A DNA stretch of 64,000 nt from Cylindrodendrum hubeiense (taxonomy: Eukaryota > Ascomycota > Sordariomycetes > Hypocreales > Nectriaceae): assembly GCA_014621425.1 (NCBI GenBank), contig JAANBB010000192.1:1-64000 (forward strand), in the 5' to 3' direction. The stretch's first letter is position 1. Each line of letters starts with the position of its first letter. Below, one piece after another: positions 1-10,509 of this stretch. A program made the position numbers and the translations under genes. The notes beneath the pieces are model-generated. The model saw only the letters and a program-made list of their open reading frames with translations. It was not told the DNA's origin and did no database searches.

Positions 1-799
1 CCCGAGGGGTCAATAGTGAACTTGTTCACGAATCTACTAACAACAGAGTTCATGAGGCCTGTACATGTAGACCCTTGCCTCACCCGTCCATTCGGGTGAG
101 TATGATTATGCCTTAGCTCGTCTAGCCGTGCCTCGCCTCGCCTCGCCTCGCCTCGTTCCCCGTGTATTGGGATTAGTTTTGTGAAACAGTCCTAGGATGC
201 CACGGCCCTACGGCCATTGCAACGTTGTGCAAAGCATGGTCTTCTTCGGCGGCTGCTGACAGGGCGGGTCATGGAACATTTCCAGATGTTGCCACTGAAT
301 CATCGCCCGCCACCAGCTCTCCCCCCCCCCCCACACATGCTTTCCCCCTGTCACCTATTCTTCCTTGGCCTCCGGTCGTAACCCCGTGCCGCAGAAGCTC
401 ATCACGGGAACACGGGGCCGTTCCCGTCCCGCGGCGGCAATGGCTTCCCTGGATCCCTTCCCCGATGCCGGCCGTTTAACACGCCGAGAAGTTGTTGGCT
501 CTGGCCCATTGCGACAGGTCATGTAGACGCGTCACACCTGACGTGGAATGACCACAGGGCAGCCATGTGGATGCCCGGGGTCTTCTATTGGGATGAGGCG
601 GCAAATGGATCCAGCTGAGGCTCTTTCCAGATGATTGCCGCTCGTTTGCGCAGGAAAAACGGTGTGCTAGCCTGGCATCCACCTTGTGCAACATTCCCCA
701 GCGTAAAACACTGACTTTGTGGAGACACGACGCATCGCCAAAAGCTTCTGGGCCCCGAGACGGGACTATTGTCGAACGCAAGACACCAAGCTCGACAAG
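1..799. other. Intergenic, no gene seen
   Basis: I see no credible coding sequence or RNA gene here. The only structure is a short tandem run of a CTCGC pentamer at about 130-157. Open frames in this stretch are short and lack recognisable protein character. It lies downstream of the broken MOSC gene, which reads leftward. Confidence 0.6.
130..157. repeat. CTCGC pentanucleotide microsatellite
   Basis: About five consecutive copies of a CTCGC/GCCTC unit are visible. It is a simple sequence repeat with no evident function. Confidence 0.8.
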
Positions 800-1940
800 G
801 TTTCGCTGCACCTAGGGCTTGTTGATGGTCCCTGGCAGTCTGAGGATCCTTTATTGGCCAGTCCCACACTGCCGGCTAGGACATCCTTGCTATAAACTCG
901 ACACTGCTGCCGACCGAGACTTCATCTTTGCCGTCGGGACTACCAATGAGGAAACCATGGCGGCCAAACACCGGTGAATGCTTGGCTCCACTGTCAATCT
1001 GCCGGCCGGACATGAGATTCTTCAGCACCCTGCCACGTCCTCCCTCTGCAGTACGGCCGGTGTTGTTGTCGACGTTTAACCATGTACACCGGTTGCAGTT
1101 CTTGGTGAGCGCTAGTTTGCTGTTGAGGTTGCTGTTGAGGCATAGCTCTGCCCGAAATTCCTCGTCCCACTCTGCTTCACCGTTCACAACCACTTTGGGT
1201 CGAAATGCTCCCATCTCCACTTCGCCGCGGGAGTATTGAAATTCTTCAGTGACTGTTCCGTGGTGATAAGGTAAGGCGCACAGTTTGCAAATGTCAGCCA
1301 GTCACCCTCCTCGTTATCGGTTCTGTTCCCTGCAACAAAGCTCATCACTGAAGAGAGCCATGATTTTGCAGCCGGATGGGACTTGGGTGAGAAAGTTCCC
1401 AGGATGGGATGCCTACCATGATTAATGAAGACGAGAGCAGTGTCGAAGTCAAGCAGGCTGAGAACCACGTATCGCACTTGGGTCCTATACGGCACCCAAA
1501 AACAAGATTATGGTGAAGGTTTACATCTGCCTTTGCTAAGTCGTCTAAGCTCGGCCGGAGGGCAAGCTTCAGGATAGCATTATGATAAGACCGTGAGGGT
1601 ATACCATACCAGAGGCACTTGTGGGTGGAGTCAGGAACCGGACATGGATGCTATCCCCCACAATCTCCCGCGCGAAGAGAGCGCATTGCGGATACATGGA
1701 CAGCTGGATCTTGCCCAATTCTCCGGAATCTTCAACCTTGCACAGCATGAACCGGCGATCGTGCTGGATACCCTGCGGCCCCAGCTTTGTGGAGTTGAGT
1801 TGGATGTCTCGGATGCCTTTGTGGGATAGACTTAGAGCTGCTCTCGTCAGCGCTGGACTTCAGGCTTACAAACTACACTGTACTCTACGCTGTACTTCAC
1901 GCTGTACTATGTCTGGGAAGCAACTCTCAGTCATCTTCAT
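800..1940 (-). pseudogene. Broken MOSC-domain protein gene (MOSC_N beta-barrel plus MOSC)
   Basis: Reading leftward, successive fragments match the fungal MOSC family (molybdenum-cofactor sulfurase C-terminal fold; mARC-like), in the right order but in different frames. The N-terminal barrel comes first at about 1,830-1,600 (LSHKGIRDIQLNSTKLGP, then HDRRFMLCKVEDSGEL). A segment with LALRPSLDDLAKADVNLHH follows, then FDTALVFINHGRHPILGTFS and GDWLTFANCAPYLITTEQSL, then FRPKVVVNGEAEWDEEF, LTKNCNRCTWLNVD and SPVFGRHGFL. After a TAG at 876-878 the frame continues with VWDWPIKDPQTARDH, which looks like the normal C-terminus. I count three frame changes (near 1,560-1,580, 1,440-1,450 and 1,225-1,240) plus the stop. 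No GT-AG introns explain them. The order of segments and the conserved CNRCT motif make the family call firm. The breaks suggest a decayed gene rather than sequencing error, as there are several. Confidence 0.75.
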
Positions 1941-2587
1941 TTTAGGAAATCTGTCTCCCACTCGGCTCCCGGTCCAGTAAATCACAAATCTTGAGATCGA
2001 GAGCGGGGATGATTGATAATCGAGATGGCTTCCCCCCCCCACTGCGAGAACGCCACATGCACACTATCTACGGCTGACAAAATAAAGTGGACAATCGCTG
2101 TGAGATTGAACGGCATTTGGAGACGGGACATAAAAGTGCATCAAGATTCTCAGCACTTTCCTTCCCACAACTGCCAAACCTAGCATCTTGACCACACTAG
2201 TGATTCACAGAATCAAAAGTGGTTTGATTGTGTCAAGGCCAATTCTTTACTTGGAGATTAACATGCCATCTTTCGCATTTTTCTCTCTCGGTTAAACGCC
2301 GACGCGTCACGAGTCATCTCCGAGCGTGTGTGCTATTTTGTCGCCCAACACGGGAGATCTCTCGGTTTTCCTCCCGCAACCCGACCTGCAGTGTCCACAG
2401 TGGAGCCGGAAGACTGCTAATATATACAGACGACGGGTCCATACGATTCCCACTTTTCGCTCGCGTTGAACACACCCAGCGTCCCGTACGAAAATCATCG
2501 AGAGATCCGGAAGCATCGGACGACTCGGCGCCTGTTTTCTTCCCCTGGGACCCTTCCCGACGATCGCCCCCCCGCGCCAAGCTCCGG
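1941..2587. promoter_or_regulatory. Upstream region of the MFS gene
   Basis: This stretch separates the broken MOSC gene from the MFS start. A 'cataaaag' TATA-like element occurs near 2,129-2,136. The MFS frame stays open upstream to an in-frame ATG at 2228, but the residues encoded there do not look like a transporter N-terminus, so I treat it as 5' leader. No other gene is seen. Confidence 0.4.
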
Positions 2588-4594
2588 ATGGCAGACGACA
2601 AGACGGCGGCCGGATCGGCGGCCACAGATTTAGATCTGACCCCCACTTCCCGGGACACACAGCAGCCCTCCGATATCGAGGCCGATGTCGAAGTTAGCGG
2701 AGGAGAGGATACGGCGGCGCAGAAGAAGAAGACCTCGAAGTTAGGAGTGCGCCCGGCATGCTTCAAGAATACGTTTCAGGAGGTCGCGTTTGTCTTTATG
2801 GCCACCGTGGCCATGGCGACAAACACCTTCTTGACTGGCGCAACTGTTATTGTCACGGCATCTATTGGAAAGGACCTGGGCATGTCCCAGAGTCAGATTT
2901 CGTGGATTTCTGCGGCAGCAACGTGAGAATCCCTTCTCCCCAAGTCCAATTGGACTCTCGTACCCCCTCATCAGGCCATTTCCAGCACGTAATACTGACT
3001 CACCTGACAGCCTCACCGCGGGAGCCTTCCAGCTCACCATCGGCCAACTCGCTGATTTGCTCGGCCGCAAGGCCGTCTTTCTTTTTGGCATGGGCTGCTT
3101 CAGTGCATGCGCCTTGATCGTGGCGTTTGCCCAAAACCCGTTCTGGATGGATATTCTATGCGGCGTCCTCGGTCTAGCCTCTGCCATGGTGGTTCCTCCG
3201 GCGATCGGCATCCTAGGCGCAGCGTACGACGTGCCCTCGCAGCGAAAGAACTGGGCGTTTGCTAGTTTCTCCGCGGGCAATCCTCTTGGTTTCGCGGTGG
3301 GCAGCATTGTGTGTGGCATTGCTGCCCGTATTTTCAATTGGCGTGCTAGCTTCATCCTCCTGGCCATCATCTGGGCCATCCTGGGTGTTGCGTCCATCTG
3401 GATCGTGCCAAGTGTCGAGGCCTTTGAGCCGGCGCCGCTCAAGACGCGACTCCGCATTGCGATGCAGCGCTTTGATGCCTTGGGTATGATCCTCACCGTA
3501 TTGGGTGTGGGCATGTTCACGGCAGCTTTGACGTCAGTCTTTTTCTCTCGCAGTCCAAAATAGTCGTTGATCCTTACTAACATGGTATCAGGCTCGGTCC
3601 CGGAGATGGTTGGAAGGCTGCTCACGTCATTGCCATGCTCATTGTCGGCTTCTTCCTCCTTGTTGCATTCATCTTCTGGGAGAACTACTGGGAACATCCC
3701 TTGATGCCACTCCACATTTGGAAAGACAGGACGTTTTCCTTGGTATGTAGTCATCTAACCCCTCGTAGTCAAATCATCTGGGACCAGTGTGGCACGATAT
3801 ACTAACACATATAAACAGCTTGTTCCGACGGCAATTCTGGGCATTATGTCCTTTGCATCATCCAACTTCTGGCTCGCGCTGTACATGCAAGAGGTTAATG
3901 AGTACGACGCCCTGAACGTGGCCGTCCATTTGTTGCCGCAGGTGATTGCAGGCGTCTTCTGGAACGTTGTGGCGGCTAGCATCCTCCACAAGGTCAACAA
4001 CACGCTCATCATGGCAGGTGGTGCCTTGGCCTATGTTGGCGGCAACCTGCTGCTCACATTCAACAAGGACAACACATTGTACTGGGCCTTTGTCTTCCCG
4101 TCGCTAATATTGAACGTCTTCGGCGCCGACTTCCAGTTCAACGTTACCAACGTGAGTCATCTCCCTTTGACTGATATTTAGCGGCAGCTGTTAACAAATC
4201 CCAGATGTATGTGATGCAAGCGCTCCCAGCTCACCAACAGTCGCTTGCTGGTGGCATTTTCAACATGCTCATCCGTCTCGGCACCACCATTGGCCTAGGA
4301 ATCTCGACGGCTGTGTATAGTTCTGTCAAAAAGGCGCAATCGGAAGATGGTGACATCGACGAACCGTTCCGGATGGTTTACTTCGTCTCTGTGGGACTTG
4401 CAGCCCTTAGCTGCCTGTTCGTTCCTTTCCTGCGGATAGGGACTCAGGGGAACGTGCCGTCAGACCTTGATGCGACGGACGCAACCGCCGACCTCATGCA
4501 GCCGAGTACTGAGAAGGATGGCGAGAAACCCGCCACGTTCGAGAGGGAGGATGATAGTGAGAAGACGATCAGTGGCAGTGTTACTGAGAAGTAA
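2588..4594 (+). CDS. MFS multidrug-type exporter (DHA2-like, 14 TM)
   Basis: Proton-coupled major facilitator of the fungal drug:H+ antiporter type, expected in the plasma membrane. Exons are 2588-2922, 3011-3532, 3592-3742, 3819-4151 and 4205-4594. All donors are GT, all acceptors AG, and phases match, giving 576 aa. I chose ATG 2588 because it precedes a hydrophilic, acidic cytosolic N-tail (about 85 aa). TM1 follows (VAFVFMATVAMATNTFLTG), then SQISWISAAATLTAGAFQL, and the MFS motif A loop GQLADLLGRK between TM2 and TM3. A motif C-like glycine-rich helix (AGNPLGFAVGSIVCG) comes later. The second half carries further hydrophobic segments, including LGIMSFASSNFWLALYMQ. The C-tail is acidic and Ser/Thr-rich. 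Length and topology fit DHA2 (aminotriazole-resistance/ATR1-like) carriers. The substrate cannot be told from sequence. It lies in tandem with the ABCG gene 1.4 kb downstream, but they are separate units. Confidence 0.9.
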
Positions 4595-5965
4595 TGGCCT
4601 CCGACCCTTTCTTGGGAGGCATACCGATTTTTCATGACACCATATACCACCAAAGCGGATGATAATTTTTTGGGCAAAAAAGGATAGAACGAAGGCATTG
4701 GCGAAAAACAAGCGTCTCAACCTCTTGAGTGGATGATTAGATATGGGAAGAACCCGCCTAAAAGTATAGCGATCGATTTAATAATTGCTGGTTCTGTATC
4801 GATAGAATCAATTCGTGGCTTAGATGTTGAGTTCCCGTGTTGACTTTCAACTTAGGCCATTCGGCACAAAGCTGAGACTTCAACTCGGCACAATATCCTC
4901 CTTCCTCGCCCAGCCGAACCTGGAATACATGCTGAAACAAAGAGGGGGACGGTAGAGGACTCTGGAGGTGGCCGCAAGCTCATTAGATGTAGTTGTTTTG
5001 ACTTCAGCCTCTCAGCCCAGTTGTGACCAGTTATGCGTTCCCCGCAATGCACGAGCCCTTTAGTCCAGCCATTATCGAGGGTACGTACTGGGTTTTATCC
5101 CGTATATCGGTGTTACGTCAGCCCAGCTTTGATTCAGCCTTAAACGTCTCGTAGCGGGAAAGCCTCGCGCATCGGCATGCGGGCCAAAAACATGCCATCC
5201 AAGACCACGGGGGACTTTCGAGCGTGGCTGAACAAGACAGGGCTCAGCCATTCATCATTATATTTAGCAGCAGACCGGGTTTGTGTCGCCATGGTGCTTT
5301 TACCCACCAACCCCGACTGATGGGGGACTGAGACTGCGTTTGATTGCGACCCACGAGGGTCTCGTCGCGAGAGCCGGGCTGTGTGACGATGGCCGCCTGG
5401 CATGACGTCCGCGCTGCCTCAATCTCGCGATTTATTATTCCTCCGTTTACATTTTAGGTCTAATGTGCCGCTACCAAAGCTCCGGCAGTCAGCCAAGGTG
5501 GGAAGCACAGATGGATTCGCCAATTAGGGCAACGGACTCGCCAATGCCCCATCGCGGAAGTGACCAAAGCACTAAAATCTCACAGGAAGATCTTTCGAGC
5601 CCCAGTCCGCAGCCCCGTCTGCAGCAATATCATCCCATGCTACCACGTAGTACGTGGTGAAATAGTCGCCGACTGGACCCTCGGCCCGTCTCATCGAAGC
5701 TACGCTGCCTGTAGGGCGCCTTGAAGTTAGATTAGATGGATCTTGCGGGCGTGGCGTCCCGGCCGAGTTGGGAGGCGCAGGCGAGCCGCCCCGGCGTTGG
5801 GACTTTGGGGGCCGAGCCCGGAGCAAGACGGGAATTGATAAAGAGAAAAAAGATCCCCAGCGAGATGCTTGGCAAGCTCAGGCCGTTGCGCTTCTGAATA
5901 CGCCTCCGACGACGCCTTCGAAGACAGACGCCTCCGCAGACAGACGCCTCTGAGAACGATTCGAA
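4595..5965. promoter_or_regulatory. Intergenic between MFS and ABCG genes
   Basis: This holds the 3' region of the MFS gene and the upstream region of the ABCG gene. No additional gene is recognised. An in-frame TGA at 5951-5953 lies just upstream of the ABCG ATG, so that protein cannot simply be extended leftwards without an intron. Confidence 0.5.
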
Positions 5966-8900
5966 ATGTCCGACACCATTGACCCGGCGTCGATGCCGCA
6001 GGACCCCTACCTCCCGCAGGAGGACGAGGTGAAAGGCCCCATCTTCCTCGACACCCAGGCATGCCTCTGCGCTATGCAGACGTTGCCGAGTACGGGCTCG
6101 TCAAAGGATACGGCTGCTTGGCAGTGTATCGGGAACCAGACGCAGAGTGTATACGATGTGACGTCGGGAAAGTGGTTCAACACGCTCCATGGCGGCGATG
6201 ACGTCGATTTGTACTTCACCGACGACTCCAATGGCCCGGATACCACAGAGCCCAAGATCTGGAGCACCAAGTCAAAGTCCCTGAAGGAATTTTCAAACGA
6301 GAAGAGCCTCAGTGTGTATGATCGGGCCTGTACCGGAAAGAACAATACCGATTTCTCGACCAGCTACTACCAAGCCGCCATCCAGATGAGCAACGGCGAC
6401 ACCCCTATTGCCGCCACGCCCTGTTGGAGACCTGGTGCCTACCCAATGCAGCTGCAAGGCGTCGATTCTTGGCTATCCAATGGCTGCAGTGAAGGATTCC
6501 TATGTATGCCCGCCACCTGGAAATCCCAACGAGCAATGCTGACATACTCAGGCCAGAATAACACCATCAACTCGCTCCCCCTGTTTTGCCCTCCCATTTC
6601 CCAATGTCAAGTCTCGAGATTGGCCGGCATGGTATGCGCCCTCAATGGTAGGAACATTGGGATGGGGCCATTTGAGCCCATTGTCTGCCAGCAAGGCTGG
6701 TACTGCCCTCCGTCAGCCAAGGGCAAGAAGACGATCCGCTGCCCGGCGGGTTCGTACTGCCAGCCAGGCGCCTCGACGCCGACTCCTTGCAGCTTCGGAA
6801 GCCGGTGTCTCGAGGGTTCTTCATACCAGCTCTACCTAATCCCCATCGTGGTCCTCATCATCGTCGACGTTCTCCTCGTGGCCGGAATCTTTTTCGTGAA
6901 ATTCAGGAATCGGTTCCATTCGAGTTCCCGGGCACATATTAGCTCCTTGAAAGCCCACAAGGGTATGAGTGGTGTCACGGCGAGGGTTACAGGCTACAAG
7001 GCGCTGTCTGATGAGACCGACCAGGAAATGGTCCCCATGAATCCTCCGACATACTTGCCAAGATCAGAGACTTGGACTGGATTTCAGGAGGCTTTCGACG
7101 CAATGGACCGCAACAAGACTGATAGGTCTCAAGCAGAGGCTGGTCTGTCGCCACATCTCAGAGCTTTCATCGAATCCATGAGAAGGGCAACCGAGGCTAC
7201 CAACTTTGGATTGTCATTTTCATATGCTGATCTGATGTTCCATCCCAAGGGCAGTCCTCGGCCAATTCTCCAGAACGTGACTGGTTCCATCGAGCGCGGA
7301 TCCCTCGTGGCTGTCATGGGCGGCTCGGGTGCTGGAAAATCGACCTTTGTAAACGTGTTGATGGGCAAGACAAGCAACACGGGCGGCCTCGTGTCGGTCA
7401 ACAACATTCCTGGCAAGATGAAGAAGTACAAGAAATTGACGGGCTACGTACCCCAGGACGACATTGTGCTGCCTGAGCTGACCGTGTACGAAAACATTAT
7501 GCATTCGGCTCGTATTCGGCTACCCCGGACATGGAGCGATGCTGACATCAGGGCCCACGTCGAGTCGGTTGTTGACTGCTTGGAGCTGTCCCATGTGAGA
7601 GACTCACTGGTTGGCAGCGTGGGGAAACCTGTGATCAGCGGTGGACAGAGGAAGCGCGTCAGCATTGGCATGGAGTTGGCGGCAGCGCCCATGGCCATCT
7701 TCCTGGACGAGCCGACTAGTGGTCTGGATGCCACTGCGGCTTCATCCATCATGCAAACACTCAAGGCCATTGCGCGACTGGGAATATCAATCATTGTCAT
7801 CATTCACCAGCCCCGCACGGAGATCTTTGAACTCTTCGACAACCTGATTCTGCTTGGAAATGGTCAGACTATTTACGAGGGACCCCAGATCGAAGCCACT
7901 CCCTACTTTGAGGGCGTGGGTTTCCACTTCCCTCAGCACTGCAACCACGCCGATGTGATCACTGACATCATCACCGGTAATGGCCGGGACTACAAGTCGA
8001 GCGGTGATATCTCAAAAGAGGCTTTGATTTCACATTGGGGAACTTGGCGACAGTCAAGGGGAGACGCGAACAAACGTAACACGACTGCTTCCATTCTGGG
8101 TGGAAACACGATGCATCAAGCCCTCAAGAAGCGTGGAGCCCCGCGTATCAAGCAAGGGTGGCTCTGCCTGAGACGAGCTTTCCTCCAGCAGTACCGCGCA
8201 AAGGGCGCTTTCTGGGCCGAGATGGGATTGGCAACGCTCGCCGGCGGACTTTTGGGACTGGCTGAGAATCCCAAGAAGGGTGTCCTCTTCGTTGGTCTCT
8301 TCAACGAGCCATATGGTGTATTGTCAACTGCCATGGACTTCAAGTCCGCGCCTGAGCTCGCACTTCTGATGGCCATCGCCATTGGACTTGTTGCGGGCGC
8401 CCCCGGCGTCAAAATCTTCTCGGAAGAGACGCTTCTGTACCGTCGAGAGGCCGAGGCTGGCCATTCTCGACTGGCCTATTTCCTTGCCAAGATCATTTGC
8501 GTCCTGCCCCGCATGGCTCTTGGTTGTCTGCACTTCACTACGCTCGTGCTCTTGCTATCTACTCCGATCATCGACTGGGGTATCGCATTCCTCGTGAACC
8601 TGATGTACTTCTACTGCATCTATGGCCTTGCGAGCTGTGTGAGCATGGTGGTCAGGAGAGAGGATGCCCCGCTCTTTGCAACCATGATCAGCCTGATTGT
8701 GGGTATTCTCTCGGGAGCCGCGCCGCCGCTGGCGCAGGTGAAGGAGTGGCACATCGAATGGCTCTGGCGAGCATCACCTGGCGTTTGGCTGGCTGAGCTT
8801 TACTTCGGTCAGCTGGTGGCGCCGTTTGAGTATCTCTTCAATGTCAAAGCCGCGGCCGACGTCACAGGGTTCCATCTGGATTGGAAATGGATCAACATCT

Positions 8901-8980
8901 TGGTGTTGTTGGGGATTGGAACGATTTACAGGGTGCTTGCGTACATTGGCATGCTTGTCGGGCATCGGCTGCGAAGGTAA
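5966..8980 (+). CDS. ABCG half-type transporter with cysteine-rich ectodomain
   Basis: Single-exon 1004-aa ATP-driven transporter of the ABCG (white-brown) subfamily, like yeast Adp1 and plant ABCG24/28-type proteins. Residues 1-285 form a cysteine-rich extracellular region with a late cluster (GWYCPPSAKG, CPAGSYCQPG). One TM helix lies at about 289-313 (LIPIVVLIIVDVLLVAGIFF). The nucleotide-binding domain has Walker A GGSGAGKST at 452-460, ABC signature ISGGQRKR at 557-564 and Walker B AIFLDEPTSGLD from 577, followed by the H-loop region (IVIIHQPR). The C-terminal third is an ABC2-type membrane domain with several helices. The order TM, NBD, TMD is the reverse architecture of this subfamily. 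All catalytic motifs are intact. The N-terminus has no obvious signal peptide although the ectodomain should be exported, so a short upstream exon may be missing. Substrate unknown; sterol, lipid or xenobiotic export are the usual roles. Confidence 0.93.
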   Translation: MSDTIDPASMPQDPYLPQEDEVKGPIFLDTQACLCAMQTLPSTGSSKDTAAWQCIGNQTQSVYDVTSGKWFNTLHGGDDVDLYFTDDSNGPDTTEPKIWSTKSKSLKEFSNEKSLSVYDRACTGKNNTDFSTSYYQAAIQMSNGDTPIAATPCWRPGAYPMQLQGVDSWLSNGCSEGFLCMPATWKSQRAMLTYSGQNNTINSLPLFCPPISQCQVSRLAGMVCALNGRNIGMGPFEPIVCQQGWYCPPSAKGKKTIRCPAGSYCQPGASTPTPCSFGSRCLEGSSYQLYLIPIVVLIIVDVLLVAGIFFVKFRNRFHSSSRAHISSLKAHKGMSGVTARVTGYKALSDETDQEMVPMNPPTYLPRSETWTGFQEAFDAMDRNKTDRSQAEAGLSPHLRAFIESMRRATEATNFGLSFSYADLMFHPKGSPRPILQNVTGSIERGSLVAVMGGSGAGKSTFVNVLMGKTSNTGGLVSVNNIPGKMKKYKKLTGYVPQDDIVLPELTVYENIMHSARIRLPRTWSDADIRAHVESVVDCLELSHVRDSLVGSVGKPVISGGQRKRVSIGMELAAAPMAIFLDEPTSGLDATAASSIMQTLKAIARLGISIIVIIHQPRTEIFELFDNLILLGNGQTIYEGPQIEATPYFEGVGFHFPQHCNHADVITDIITGNGRDYKSSGDISKEALISHWGTWRQSRGDANKRNTTASILGGNTMHQALKKRGAPRIKQGWLCLRRAFLQQYRAKGAFWAEMGLATLAGGLLGLAENPKKGVLFVGLFNEPYGVLSTAMDFKSAPELALLMAIAIGLVAGAPGVKIFSEETLLYRREAEAGHSRLAYFLAKIICVLPRMALGCLHFTTLVLLLSTPIIDWGIAFLVNLMYFYCIYGLASCVSMVVRREDAPLFATMISLIVGILSGAAPPLAQVKEWHIEWLWRASPGVWLAELYFGQLVAPFEYLFNVKAAADVTGFHLDWKWINILVLLGIGTIYRVLAYIGMLVGHRLRR

Positions 8981-9239
8981 CAGGATGGGCGCCTTGTTAG
9001 ATTTGATACCACACTAGAAACACAATCATCTGGATTATTAATTTCACAATTGGTTCAGCGTTTTGTTGACTTGTCGCACAGTGTTCGAGGTGAGCCACAT
9101 ACATCGAGAGGCGATATCAACTAACCATGCATGACAAGTACGTGGAAATGAGACTGCCTCGGCGCTTGGACGAGTCAATCGAGTGTAGAAATGGCATTCA
9201 ATTTATCTAGTAAATTACCCTACCCCGTCTTGGTATCCA

Positions 9240-9867
9240 TCAAGCCTCTACCTTGTTGATCTTGCCAGTCTTGACATCGTAGACATAGCCCGTGATGGGG
9301 ATGTCAAGCACAAGAGGGTTCTTCTTCAAAAGAGAAATGTCGTCCAGTACGCTCTGCTTCAGGTCTTTGAAGGAAAGGAATGCGATATGGTCCGCATCTT
9401 CATTGAGGTCCTTCCTGACCTTGGATTTGAGCTCGCTGTCGGTGAAGGTGAGCATGCCGCAGTCGGTCTAAGTTACAGTTAGCATTTCCCGCGCACGTCG
9501 CCCCGGGGAAGAGACTTCATACATGGTGAATGACGACGATTTCGCGAGTGCCGAGAAGCTGCTGCGAGATCACTACGGAGCGGAGAGCGTCTGCGGCACG
9601 GCCACCAGCGTTGCGGATGACGTGTGCGTCGCCCTCCTCGAGCCCCAGAAGCTTCGCAGGGTCCAGGCGAGCATCCATGCACACGAGAACGATGACTTTT
9701 CTATGCCACGGTGTTGGGTCAGTGCGAGTTCCGTGATAGTTGACTTGGCAGGCATTAATGTGAACTCACCGTCCTGGCGGCAGAGGCAGGCTCCCCTTGG
9801 TAAAGGAGGCGGCGTACTTCTGGTTTGCGGCCTCGAACTCTGGGACGATGGACTTGACAGACGCCAT
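9240..9867 (-). CDS. Small beta-carbonic anhydrase
   Basis: Zinc enzyme interconverting CO2 and bicarbonate. Exons are 9867-9770, 9700-9523 and 9467-9240; phases match and give 167 aa. Motifs of the beta class are complete: VCMDARLDP (zinc Cys and the Asp-Arg dyad), [10 protein letters not shown], and HHTDCGM spanning the second junction (zinc His and Cys). The length fits the short fungal beta-CAs rather than the longer Nce103-type enzymes. No targeting peptide is obvious, so cytosolic location is likely. The gene ends about 260 bp from the end of the ABCG gene, which converges on it. The motif HHTDCG is formed only after splicing between HH and TDCG, which strongly supports the intron model. 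Confidence 0.92.
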
Positions 9868-10509
9868 GACGTTGAATGTTGAATGTTTAATGGTCAGTGT
9901 TTAATGGTTTTAGGGTATTTCTTGCTGCGGCTTCCCAGGAATGGATGGATTCCCTGTCCCTGTCCCCGGGATCGGGCTCCTTTTGTACTCGGTATTGCTT
10001 CCCGTGTTGCTCTTGGTGTTGCTTTTGGGCCTGGTCAATGAGCCAAGTTGCGGGGTTCGCCCAATGGCATCGGTGCTATCAATCGCCATTCCAGCCTCTT
10101 GTTTGCCATTGACTGACGCACGTCATTCTGCTTCTAGCTGTCTTGTCAGACACAGTCGTATTTGACCAGGTTGCCAGGGCAAATGTGACCAGGGAAGATC
10201 TGACAAGCATGTCACGGCACCTCGCGGAGCAATTAGAGTCCATGTCGCTGACTTGATGCACCTGATGACTAACGCCGACTAACTGTATTAATTCCACATA
10301 GGAGTCTATATTGTTGGAAATGGCAGAGTCTCGGGGCTCATTCGGTCTCCTCGGTGATTCTCTTGCATGGTGCCCTTCCTCAGGTCGACCCAGACTGCCA
10401 TCCGTCGAAGCCATCCGTCGAAGCCATGCCAACATCTCCGAGAGAAGGCCGGCCGAGGGCTGAGGGCTGACCAACCATCGTATGTTGGAGAATCCAGTCT
10501 CGTCTTCGC
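9868..10509. other. Intergenic, no gene seen
   Basis: This is the promoter side of the carbonic anhydrase gene and the 3' side of the CE5 esterase gene, both leftward. A T/G/C-rich low-complexity segment occurs at about 9,950-10,030. No coding sequence or RNA gene is recognised. Confidence 0.5.

Noticed and set aside
2741..3754. 337-codon open frame on the minus strand opposite the MFS gene
   Set aside because: It runs antisense across the MFS exons and introns, shows no recognisable protein character, and is explained by codon bias of the real gene.
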